Shown piece by piece: positions 1 through 6,649 of a stretch of 10,379 nt of DNA. Made by a program: the position numbers and the translations under genes. Every line of letters starts with the position of its first letter. Position 1 is the stretch's first letter. The notes under the pieces are model-generated. The model searched no databases, was not told where the DNA came from, and saw only the letters and a list, made by a program, of their open reading frames with translations. Source of the stretch: an uncultured Bacillota bacterium (GTDB lineage: Bacteria > Bacillota_I > Bacilli_A > RFN20 > CAG-826); assembly GCA_946623775.1 (NCBI GenBank), contig CAMORJ010000052.1, forward strand, positions 1 through 10,379. The letters run 5' to 3'.

Positions 1-365
1 AGTGTAGCGCTATTTTTACGTTGACCGAATTTAAACAAAAAAATAACTGTCAAATCTTGGTTGAATTGCACGAATGACGCGTAAAAGAAAAAACATTGAA
101 ATCGATTCTGCAGGACAAGTTCGACAAAACCAGGGATCAAAGATTATTCTCATAAAAATCCGATAAGAGAAGTCACTTCGAAAATCGCTTTCTAAGGCGC
201 GGAAGGAGCGGCGGTGGAGGAAGTGCCCGGGGAGGGTGAGAAAACCGCTCAAATCGCCTTATAAAGAGTTGAGTTTTTTGCATTTTCGCTCAGCGATTTT
301 CAGCCGGCAAAAGAAGCGCGAAAAAACTTTTTTTAAATTTTGTCAACGAAATACAAAGGCCACAT
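1..365. other. Non-coding stretch with a GC-rich structured island
   Basis: I see no convincing gene here. The plus strand could hold the last 24 codons of an unrecognised upstream gene (frame 3, ending at the TGA at 75-77), but nothing supports this. A 73-codon minus-strand frame at 31-252 has no ribosome-binding site and no recognisable family. The notable content lies at 180-301. A 10-bp inverted repeat pairs 180-189 with 292-301. Inside it, 6-bp arms pair 194-199 with 255-260 and 206-211 with 245-250. A purine-rich plus strand at 201-240 carries four closely spaced GG pairs at 210-220. This may be a structured RNA or only local composition. Confidence 0.5.
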
Positions 366-418
366 CGAAAGAAAATCGCCTTTGTGAATTTCTCAGGTGA
401 GATTTCCACAAAGGCGAC
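366..418 (-). terminator. Rho-independent terminator of plsY
   Basis: Perfect 11-bp arms, TCGCCTTTGTG at 376-386 and CACAAAGGCGA at 407-417, enclose a loop that can form a smaller CTCA/TGAG hairpin. Read on the minus strand, the stem is followed by TTTTCTTTC. It lies about 38 bases past the plsY stop codon. The plus-strand side lacks a clear T-run, so it acts mainly on the minus strand. Confidence 0.75.
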
Positions 419-455
419 TCGATATTTTGAAACTACTAATTTTCTACTAATTGGC

Positions 456-1181
456 TTAGGCCTTGTTTTCGGAGCCTTCAAGCAGCCTTTTGATGTTGGG
501 GATGTGACGGATGAAGATGATGGCCGTGATGATGGTCGCGACGATTGCGAACTCAAGCCCAAAGCTCGGGGCGCCCCCGAAGCCAAAGCTCCAGGTGAAG
601 ATCTGGGTATTGAAGGGGACGATCATATTTATAATGGCGATTACCCATGCGACGAGCATGCTTACGGCTGACATAATCAAAGAAGAAATTGAAACGATGG
701 ATTTCTTGATGGCGATGGGGAAGAACGTCAGCGCCATGGTCACGGGCAACAGCCAGCCGCTGGAAAGTGAGACGCCGACATAGCTTGCGACGGCCTTGCC
801 GCCTTGGAACTTCAGGAAGATGGATCTGCAATGCCCGATGACGGCAAATAATCCCGCGCCCCAGTAAGCGATCGGGGCGGCGTAATAGGCGCCGTCGAAC
901 CAGGAGAAGTTATCCCCTAGCTTGGTGTAGCAGATGATGAAGAAGGACAAATAGATGGCGACCAGCGCTTTCAGTGCGTCGAGGAAGATGACGAGGATGC
1001 CGATTTTCCTTCCGAATACCCTGCCGACGTTGGTTCCGCCGGAATTGTGGGAGAAATAATCGCGGGGGTCTTTATGGAAGAAGACCTTTCCGATCACGAC
1101 GCCGTTGGGAATCGATCCCAGCAGATAGCCGATGATCCAGCTGGCGGCGATCATCAATGCGCTTGCTAAATATGGGTTCAT
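456..1181 (-). CDS. plsY: Acyl-phosphate:glycerol-3-phosphate acyltransferase PlsY
   Basis: PlsY is the integral membrane enzyme that moves an acyl group from acyl-phosphate to glycerol-3-phosphate, giving lysophosphatidic acid, the first step of phospholipid synthesis in most Gram-positive bacteria. The 241-residue protein is highly hydrophobic with several membrane segments. It shows the family motifs: GSIPNG (22-27), a glycine-rich loop SGGTNVGR (47-54; the usual form is close to GNIGATN), GHCRSIFLKFQGGKAVA (116-132) and RHIPNIKRLLEG (225-236). The ATG at 1179-1181 is chosen over an upstream in-frame ATG at 1236-1238. It has AAAAGGAG nine bases before it, and the protein then begins directly with a membrane segment. 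The gene is divergent from parE, as in Bacillus subtilis. The extra length over the roughly 200-residue norm is in the region between 185 and 210. Confidence 0.95.
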   Translation of the reverse strand: MNPYLASALMIAASWIIGYLLGSIPNGVVIGKVFFHKDPRDYFSHNSGGTNVGRVFGRKIGILVIFLDALKALVAIYLSFFIICYTKLGDNFSWFDGAYYAAPIAYWGAGLFAVIGHCRSIFLKFQGGKAVASYVGVSLSSGWLLPVTMALTFFPIAIKKSIVSISSLIMSAVSMLVAWVIAIINMIVPFNTQIFTWSFGFGGAPSFGLEFAIVATIITAIIFIRHIPNIKRLLEGSENKA

Positions 1182-1190
1182 TTGGACTAG

Positions 1191-1198
1191 CTCCTTTT
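1191..1198 (-). promoter_or_regulatory. plsY ribosome-binding site
   Basis: Minus-strand AAAAGGAG ends nine bases before the ATG at 1179-1181. This decides the plsY start in favour of the 241-residue form and against the 57-base-longer one. Confidence 0.8.
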
Positions 1199-1209
1199 GC
1201 AACGCGCAT

Positions 1210-1238
1210 ATATTGCGATAATTTGGGGTTATTTTCAA
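1210..1238 (-). promoter_or_regulatory. Possible plsY promoter
   Basis: On the minus strand TTGAAA (1233-1238) is followed 17 bases later by CAATAT (1210-1215), a weak match to TATAAT. It sits about 30 bases upstream of the plsY start, in the right place for the divergent transcript. The match is poor at the -10 box, so this is tentative. Confidence 0.3.
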
Positions 1239-1257
1239 CTCGAAGTCGCGATATAAT
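1228..1257 (+). promoter_or_regulatory. Likely parE-parC promoter
   Basis: A perfect TATAAT lies at 1252-1257, 41 bases upstream of the parE ATG. The -35 box is unclear: GTTATT at 1228-1233, at 18-base spacing, is the best placed but a weak match. Transcription would begin near 1264, just before the hairpin at 1267-1281. The site overlaps the possible plsY promoter, so the two divergent units may compete for polymerase. Confidence 0.5.
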
Positions 1258-1266
1258 AACCCCAGC

Positions 1267-1281
1267 CGGCCTTAAAGGCCG
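1267..1281 (+). other. Leader hairpin before parE
   Basis: CGGCC (1267-1271) pairs with GGCCG (1277-1281) around a five-base loop, TTAAA. It would lie almost at the 5' end of the parE mRNA. The only Shine-Dalgarno-like bases upstream of parE, AAAGG at 1274-1278, fall in the loop and stem and are 20 bases from the ATG. Confidence 0.45.
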
Positions 1282-1298
1282 TTTATCAATACGACAAA

Positions 1299-3254
1299 AT
1301 GCCAGACCCAATAGAAGAAGCAGAGGCCCTTTATACCTCCTCTGACATAGAACTTTACAGCGAGATGGAGGGCGTCAGAAAACGCCCCGGCATGTACATC
1401 GGAGCCCCCAATTCCACCGGGCTTCATCATTTAATATGGGAAATCGTCGACAACGGCGTCGACGAGGTCTCCAACGGCTACGGCAGCAAAGTTTCCGTCA
1501 CCCTTCACAAAGACGGCTCCGTCTCCATCGAAGACGATGGGCGCGGTGTGCCTGTCGACATCCACGAGAAAACAGGGATCCCCGCCATCCAGCTCATCTA
1601 TACCCGCTTGCACGCTGGCGGTAAGTTTTCGACCAAGGCCTACGCGACCTCAGGCGGCCTCAACGGCGTCGGCGCCACCGTCACAAACGCGCTATCCGAA
1701 TATCTCGACGTCACCGTTTTCCGCGGCGGATTGACCTATCATATCCGCTTTGAAAACGGCGGCCACCTGGCCGTTCCCCTTGAGGTGCTCGGCCCCACGA
1801 AAAAACGCGGCACGCTCGTGCGTTTTAAGCCCGATGCCAGCATCTTCTCGACCACCGAGTTCAAATGGGACACCGTCTATAACCACCTGCAGGAGGAGGC
1901 CTTCCTCATCCGCAGGATCACTTTCGATCTCAAAGACGAACGGAAGAACCTGTCCCACCTTTTCCACTACGACAACGGATTGGAGGAATACGTCTCCGTC
2001 CTCAACCAGAACAAAAAGCCCATCGGCCAGGTCCTCCATTTCCTCGATGAGGATGGCGAGATCAAGGTCGAAGTCGCCATGCAGTGGTGCGCCGAAGACT
2101 ACAACGAGAACATCTATTCCTACGCCAACTGCATCAGGACCCATGACGGCGGCACCCACGAGACAGGGCTTAAAGCCGGCATCACGCGCGCCGTCAACGA
2201 CTGGGCGACCGACAATGGGATCATCAAGGAGAACCAGAAGCTGGACGGCAACGACATCCGCGAAGGCTTGACCGCGGTCGTCTCCGTCAAGATCCCCGAA
2301 TCCAAAGCCAACTACGATTCGCAGACCAAAACCAAGCTCACGACCCCCGAAGTCGCTTCATTGGTCAACGAATTCATCTACCAGAACCTCATCCACTTCC
2401 TCGCCGAGCACAAGGAGTTCGCGATCGACCTCATCAAGAAGTGCCAGGCCTCCAAGCAGGCCCGCGACGCGGCCAGGAAAGCCAAGGAAGCGGCAAGAAG
2501 CGGCAAGACGCCGAAGAAAGTCGACGCCATCATCTCCGATAAATTGGCCGCCGCGCAATCGCGCGACTACATGGAGAACGAGCTTTTCATCGTCGAGGGC
2601 GATTCCGCCGGCGGCTCGGCCAAAACGGGCCGAGACAGGCTCCACCAAGCCATCCTGCCGTTGCGCGGCAAGCCGCTGAACACCGACTCCGTCACCATGG
2701 AGAGGATGCTGCAGAACGTCGAGTTCTCCACCATCATCCAGACCATCGGGGCAGGGGTGGGGGCCGATTTCGACGTCGAGGATTCCCATTACGGCAAGAT
2801 CATCATCATGACCGACGCCGATACCGACGGCGCCCACATCCAGATATTGCTCCTGACCTTCTTCTACAACTACATGAAGCCGCTTATCACCCACGGCATG
2901 GTCTATATCGCCAACCCGCCTCTGTACCGCGTCTACAAGAAATCCGATCCCTCCAAGCATATCTACGCTTGGGACGACGCGTCTTTGGAAGAGGCGAAAA
3001 AGAAGATCGGGCCCGGATATGGCATCAACCGCTACAAAGGCTTGGGCGAGATGAACGCCGACCAGCTCGCGGCCACGACCATGAACAAGAAGACCCGCCA
3101 ATTGCTGCAGGTGCGCATCGAGGACCCGCTGGTCGTCGAGAAGCGCATCTCCATCCTCATGGGCAACGACGCTTCCCAGCGCCGCGTCTGGATCGAGGAG
3201 AACGTCAAGTTCGACGTCGTGGATTCCTTCATCGCGGAGGTGCATGATCAATGA
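1299..3254 (+). CDS. parE: DNA topoisomerase IV subunit B (ParE)
   Basis: ParE is the ATPase subunit of topoisomerase IV, which with ParC unlinks replicated chromosomes and relaxes supercoils. The 651-residue protein has the full GyrB/ParE layout. A GHKL ATPase domain carries the catalytic Glu48 and Asn52 (EIVDN), DDGRG (79-83), the ATP-lid glycines (119-125) and QTK (342-344). A TOPRIM domain carries EGDSAGGSA (433-441), PLRGK (454-458) and DADTD (506-510). The C-terminal YKGLGEMNADQL spans 579-590. It is called ParE rather than GyrB because it overlaps a gene whose C-terminal domain is ParC-like. The ATG at 1299 is the only start between an in-frame stop (1257-1259) and the conserved VRKRPGMYIG, though its Shine-Dalgarno is weak. 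The lid reads GGLNGVG where GGLHGVG is usual, and the N-box has NGVDE where NSVDE is usual. All catalytic residues are kept. Confidence 0.96.
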   Translation: MPDPIEEAEALYTSSDIELYSEMEGVRKRPGMYIGAPNSTGLHHLIWEIVDNGVDEVSNGYGSKVSVTLHKDGSVSIEDDGRGVPVDIHEKTGIPAIQLIYTRLHAGGKFSTKAYATSGGLNGVGATVTNALSEYLDVTVFRGGLTYHIRFENGGHLAVPLEVLGPTKKRGTLVRFKPDASIFSTTEFKWDTVYNHLQEEAFLIRRITFDLKDERKNLSHLFHYDNGLEEYVSVLNQNKKPIGQVLHFLDEDGEIKVEVAMQWCAEDYNENIYSYANCIRTHDGGTHETGLKAGITRAVNDWATDNGIIKENQKLDGNDIREGLTAVVSVKIPESKANYDSQTKTKLTTPEVASLVNEFIYQNLIHFLAEHKEFAIDLIKKCQASKQARDAARKAKEAARSGKTPKKVDAIISDKLAAAQSRDYMENELFIVEGDSAGGSAKTGRDRLHQAILPLRGKPLNTDSVTMERMLQNVEFSTIIQTIGAGVGADFDVEDSHYGKIIIMTDADTDGAHIQILLLTFFYNYMKPLITHGMVYIANPPLYRVYKKSDPSKHIYAWDDASLEEAKKKIGPGYGINRYKGLGEMNADQLAATTMNKKTRQLLQVRIEDPLVVEKRISILMGNDASQRRVWIEENVKFDVVDSFIAEVHDQ

Positions 3255-5932
3255 GCAAGAAAAAAGCAGCACCGGTCGAGAAAATCATCGAGAACATCAT
3301 TCCGACTACCCTTGACGAGCTCATGGGCGACCGCTTTGACATCTACGCCAAAGACGTCATCCAAGACCGCGCGATCCCCGATGTCCGCGACGGCTTGAAG
3401 CCCGTTCAGCGCCGCATCATCTACGGTATGTGGAAGACGGGCAACGTCCACGAGAAGCCAACCAAGAAATGCGCCCACATCGTCGGCGAGGTCATGGGAA
3501 AATACCATCCTCACGGCGACTCTTCCATCTATAACGCCTTGGTCCGCATGTCCCAGCCTTGGGTCTTGCGCGCTCCATTGATCGATTTCCAAGGCAACAA
3601 CGGCTCAATGGATGGCGACGGCCCCGCCGCCTACCGTTATACCGAGGCCAGGCTCGCCGCTTTGGCCCAGGAATTGATCCGCGACTTGGACAAAGACACC
3701 GTCAACATGGCTTTGACGTTCGACGACACCGAATTCGAGCCGACGGTTTTGCCTTCCCATTTCCCAAGCCTGCTGGTCAATGGCTCCACCGGCATCGCGG
3801 TCGGCATCTCCACCGAGATCCCGCCTCATAATCTCCGCGAAGTGGTGGACGCGGTCGTCTACCGCATCGCCCATCCTTCCTGCCCCATTGAGGCGCTGAT
3901 GCGCTTCATCCCCGGCCCCGATTTCCCTACAGGCGGCATCATCTACGCATCGCAGGGGCTGCAGGATATCTATCTCACCGGCAAAGGGAGGATCGATATC
4001 GTCGGCAAGACCGAGATCGTCAATAGCGACGATGGCATCTCCCAGATCATCATCACCGAAATCCCTTATGGCGTCGTGAAATCCCGCCTCGTCTTCCAAA
4101 TCGACAAGATCCGCCACGACAAAGCGATCGACGGAATCGACGAAGTGCGCGACGAGACCGACAAGAACGGCCTGCGCATCGCGATCGATTTGAAGAAGGG
4201 CTTTAAGCCTGAGGCCATATTGGCCTATTTGATGGGGAAGACCGAGCTCCGCACCGGCTACAGCGCGAACATGGTCTGCATCTGCGATGGGCGCCCCCAG
4301 ACCATCAACCTCCTTTCCTATTGCGATGCCTACATCGCCCACGAACTCGAGGTTTTGGTCAGAAGATGCAGATTCGACCTCGCCAAATCGGAGGCAAGGC
4401 TCGAGATCGTCAACGGCTTATTGAAGGCCGTCGACGTCATCGACGAAGTCATCCACATCATCCGCCACTCGCAAGACAAAGCGGACTCGAAGCTCAATTT
4501 GCAGAAGCGCTTTGGCTTCACCCCCAATCAAACCGAAGCCATCGTCATGATGTCTTTGTATAAGCTAAGCCACACCGATGTTGAGGTGCTGGAAGAGGAG
4601 AAGCGCCAGCTCGACGCCCTCATCGCCGATTTGAAGGAGACCCTCTCCTCCGAAGAGAAGCAACGCCGCATCGTCTCCAATGACCTCAAGGAAGTCGCGA
4701 AGAAGTACGGAACGCCGCGCCTTACCGCGATCGAAGAAGAGGATGTGGGGATGCGCCAGGTCAACAGACGCGACCTCATCGCCAGCGAAGAAGTCATGGT
4801 CGCCGTCTCAAGGGATGGTTACATCAAGCGCTCCACCATGGCATCCTGGAAAGGGTCGGGCGGCCATAATGGCGCGCGCCCAGGCCTAAAGCCAGGCGAC
4901 ACCCTCATTTATTGCGGCTGCTGCCTTACCACCGACTTCATGCTGATGTTCACCAACAAAGGCAATTACCTCTTCGTGCCCGTGCACCTATTGCGCGCGA
5001 ATAAATGGTTAGAAGAGGGGCAGCACGTGAACTATGCGATCTCCTTGCCGCCCGACGAGAAAATCATCAGGGCTTTTGCGGTGCGCAAGTTCCGCGATGA
5101 CCTCAACGTCGCCATTTTGTCCCGCAACGGCCAGATCAAGCGCACAAAGCTGAGCGCCTTCCCGGTCGTCCGCTATAACAGGCCGATCCGCGCCATGCGC
5201 TTGCTCGCCGATGATACGGTGGTGGATGTCGCGATCACATCGGGCAATTCCAACCTTTTGGTCCTCTCCGAAGACGGGCTTGCCGCCTATTACAACGAGA
5301 ACCTCATCGCTTTGACCGCAACGAGTTCCAGCGGCATCAAGGCCGGCAGCTTCCGCGGCGCGCATTCCAGCCAGCTCATCGCTTTCGATCCAGAAGAAGG
5401 CGGCAAGGTATTGCTGGTCACCGATCTTGGCAATATCCGCGTCATGTCGATGAATAACATCGAGGCCGGCCCACGCCTATCCAAGGCGACGGTCCTCTTC
5501 AAGAGCTTCAAGAAGGAGCCGCATCTATTGGTCTATGCCTGCAAAGCGGGCGATAAAGAAGCGCCATATCGAATCAATTGCACATTGGAGGATGGCGATT
5601 ACCTTGAGCTTGCCGCCCAAGACTTCCTGCTGACCCCGATGGACAAATACGCCAAGCGCGAGGATTCTTTCCCGAAGAATGGGCGCATTGCCTACATCCA
5701 TCGCGAGGATAGCGACGTCATCACCAAAGACATGAAATCATATGCTCCGCCCGTCCAAGAAGCGGAAGGAGAGCCGCAAGAAGGCGCCGGAGAGCTATTG
5801 CCCGAAGGCGAAAATACCGAGGAGCGTCGTCTTGAAGGTGATTACGTGAGCGATCCTTCCGAAAATCGGGAAGAGACCCAAGTCGCAACGAAATTCGAGC
5901 AAATCTCCATATTTGGTGATGATGATTTCTAA
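3251..5932 (+). CDS. parC: DNA topoisomerase IV subunit A (ParC)
   Basis: ParC is the DNA-cleaving subunit of topoisomerase IV. The 893-residue protein has the winged-helix and tower domains with the catalytic AAYRYTE motif (126-132, Arg129 and Tyr130) and the quinolone-region KYHPHGDSS (84-92). A coiled-coil stretch lies near 440-490, and a beta-pinwheel begins near 512 (MVAVSRDGYIKRS). No GyrA box (QRRGGKG) is present, which argues for ParC over GyrA. The ATG overlaps the parE stop as ATGA, and GGAGG at 3236-3240 is well spaced, so the two genes are translationally coupled. Two points are odd. Asn95 occupies the place of the acidic residue found in most ParC proteins (Glu84 in E. coli). The protein is also longer than the roughly 800 residues usual in Bacilli because of an acidic tail from 831 that ends in QISIFGDDDF. 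The CTD also holds an unusual YCGCC. Confidence 0.96.
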   Translation: MSKKKAAPVEKIIENIIPTTLDELMGDRFDIYAKDVIQDRAIPDVRDGLKPVQRRIIYGMWKTGNVHEKPTKKCAHIVGEVMGKYHPHGDSSIYNALVRMSQPWVLRAPLIDFQGNNGSMDGDGPAAYRYTEARLAALAQELIRDLDKDTVNMALTFDDTEFEPTVLPSHFPSLLVNGSTGIAVGISTEIPPHNLREVVDAVVYRIAHPSCPIEALMRFIPGPDFPTGGIIYASQGLQDIYLTGKGRIDIVGKTEIVNSDDGISQIIITEIPYGVVKSRLVFQIDKIRHDKAIDGIDEVRDETDKNGLRIAIDLKKGFKPEAILAYLMGKTELRTGYSANMVCICDGRPQTINLLSYCDAYIAHELEVLVRRCRFDLAKSEARLEIVNGLLKAVDVIDEVIHIIRHSQDKADSKLNLQKRFGFTPNQTEAIVMMSLYKLSHTDVEVLEEEKRQLDALIADLKETLSSEEKQRRIVSNDLKEVAKKYGTPRLTAIEEEDVGMRQVNRRDLIASEEVMVAVSRDGYIKRSTMASWKGSGGHNGARPGLKPGDTLIYCGCCLTTDFMLMFTNKGNYLFVPVHLLRANKWLEEGQHVNYAISLPPDEKIIRAFAVRKFRDDLNVAILSRNGQIKRTKLSAFPVVRYNRPIRAMRLLADDTVVDVAITSGNSNLLVLSEDGLAAYYNENLIALTATSSSGIKAGSFRGAHSSQLIAFDPEEGGKVLLVTDLGNIRVMSMNNIEAGPRLSKATVLFKSFKKEPHLLVYACKAGDKEAPYRINCTLEDGDYLELAAQDFLLTPMDKYAKREDSFPKNGRIAYIHREDSDVITKDMKSYAPPVQEAEGEPQEGAGELLPEGENTEERRLEGDYVSDPSENREETQVATKFEQISIFGDDDF

Positions 5933-5991
5933 AAAACCTATTACTTTGTAATAGATATAGAAATCTAGTATAAAATTAGTAGTTTTATAGT

Positions 5992-6026
5992 AAGCGACGA
6001 ATTCCTTAAACGAATCGTCGCTTTTT
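5992..6026 (+). terminator. Rho-independent terminator of parE-parC
   Basis: AAGCGACGA (5992-6000) pairs perfectly with TCGTCGCTT (6015-6023). The stem continues inward by TTC/GAA after one bulged base and is followed by a T-run at 6022-6026. It lies 59 bases after the parC stop. Confidence 0.88.
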
Positions 6027-6048
6027 ATCATTTTTCTGCAAAAGAAAG

Positions 6049-6058
6049 GACACGTGTC
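6049..6058. promoter_or_regulatory. Palindrome upstream of yqeG, possible operator
   Basis: GACACGTGTC is a perfect 10-bp palindrome lying 66 bases before yqeG, just after the parC terminator. Its position suits an operator, but I know of no regulator with this site in this setting, and it may be chance. Confidence 0.25.
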
Positions 6059-6112
6059 GCATTTTTTTCACGTATACACGCATTCGCGGATGCCTAGCGC
6101 CCGCAAAAGGTT

Positions 6113-6118
6113 TATCAT
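6113..6118 (+). promoter_or_regulatory. Possible -10 box of the yqeG operon
   Basis: TATCAT (5 of 6 to TATAAT) ends six bases before the yqeG ATG, which would place the transcript start on the ATG itself. No good -35 box is visible at 17 bases. The alternative is an unrecognised promoter further up, with AAAAGG at 6105-6110 as a ribosome-binding site 14 bases from the ATG. Confidence 0.3.
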
Positions 6119-6124
6119 ATTGGC

Positions 6125-6649
6125 ATGAACAAAAAGCGCATCCCCTTCGCTTATGCGAAAAGCATCTACGAAATCGATGTTTCTTTCTATAAGAAGCTTG
6201 GCGTCAAATACATCCTCTGCGATCTCGACAATACGCTTGACCCATATATCGTCTCCGAGCCTCAGCAGGAGGCGATTGATTTGATCAAGAAGCTAAGCGA
6301 AGCCGATATAACCTTGATGATTGTTTCGAACAATTCCGGGAAAAGAGTGCACCATTACGCATCTTTGCTTGGAGTGGAAGCCGAATGTTTCATGAAGAAG
6401 CCTTTCTCAGGCCCGCTCATCAAAATGATGCAAAGACGCGGCATCAAGCCGGAAGAAGCAATCATGGTGGGGGACCAAATCATGACCGATGTCACGGCAT
6501 CCAATGGCGCTGGCGTGCGGTGCGTGCTCACCGAGCCCCTATGCGACAAAGAGCCGCCTTGGACCAAATGGAATCGGCTCTTCGACCGACCGAAAAGAAA
6601 GAAAATGGCCGATGGAGGCCTGCTTAAAGACTGGAGGACACTCTTATGA
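6125..6649 (+). CDS. yqeG: YqeG family HAD-type phosphatase
   Basis: This is a HAD-superfamily phosphatase of subfamily IIIA (YqeG type), widely found at the head of the yqeH operon in Bacilli. Its physiological substrate is not established. In yeast and chloroplasts the related enzymes act on phosphatidylglycerophosphate, so that is one possible role. The 174-residue protein has all four HAD motifs: DLDNTL (33-38, nucleophile Asp33 and acid Asp35), VSNNS (67-71, Ser68), Lys92 in KKPF, and GDQIMTD (116-122, Asp117 and Asp122). Length and motifs match the family. The ATG at 6125 has only a distant AAAAGG upstream, so the start is a little uncertain, though the following sequence aligns with family N-termini. 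The stop overlaps the yqeH start (ATGA). Confidence 0.92.
   Translation: MNKKRIPFAYAKSIYEIDVSFYKKLGVKYILCDLDNTLDPYIVSEPQQEAIDLIKKLSEADITLMIVSNNSGKRVHHYASLLGVEAECFMKKPFSGPLIKMMQRRGIKPEEAIMVGDQIMTDVTASNGAGVRCVLTEPLCDKEPPWTKWNRLFDRPKRKKMADGGLLKDWRTLL

Noticed and set aside
31..252. 73-codon minus-strand frame near the window start
   Set aside because: It has no ribosome-binding site, no family resemblance, and a mixed composition that follows the underlying repeats.
2358..3272. Long antisense open frame (304 codons) opposite parE
   Set aside because: It lies wholly opposite strongly conserved ParE sequence. It reflects the C-ending codon bias of parE, has no ribosome-binding site and resembles no known protein.
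3605..4342. Antisense open frame (245 codons) opposite parC
   Set aside because: Same cause as the frame opposite parE. It is low in complexity and rich in Asp, Gly and Val, as expected for a shadow of GC-rich coding sequence.
3251..5932. GyrA as an alternative to ParC
   Set aside because: There is no GyrA box in the C-terminal domain, and the pinwheel opening (DGYIKRS...TNKGNYLFVPVH) follows Gram-positive ParC.
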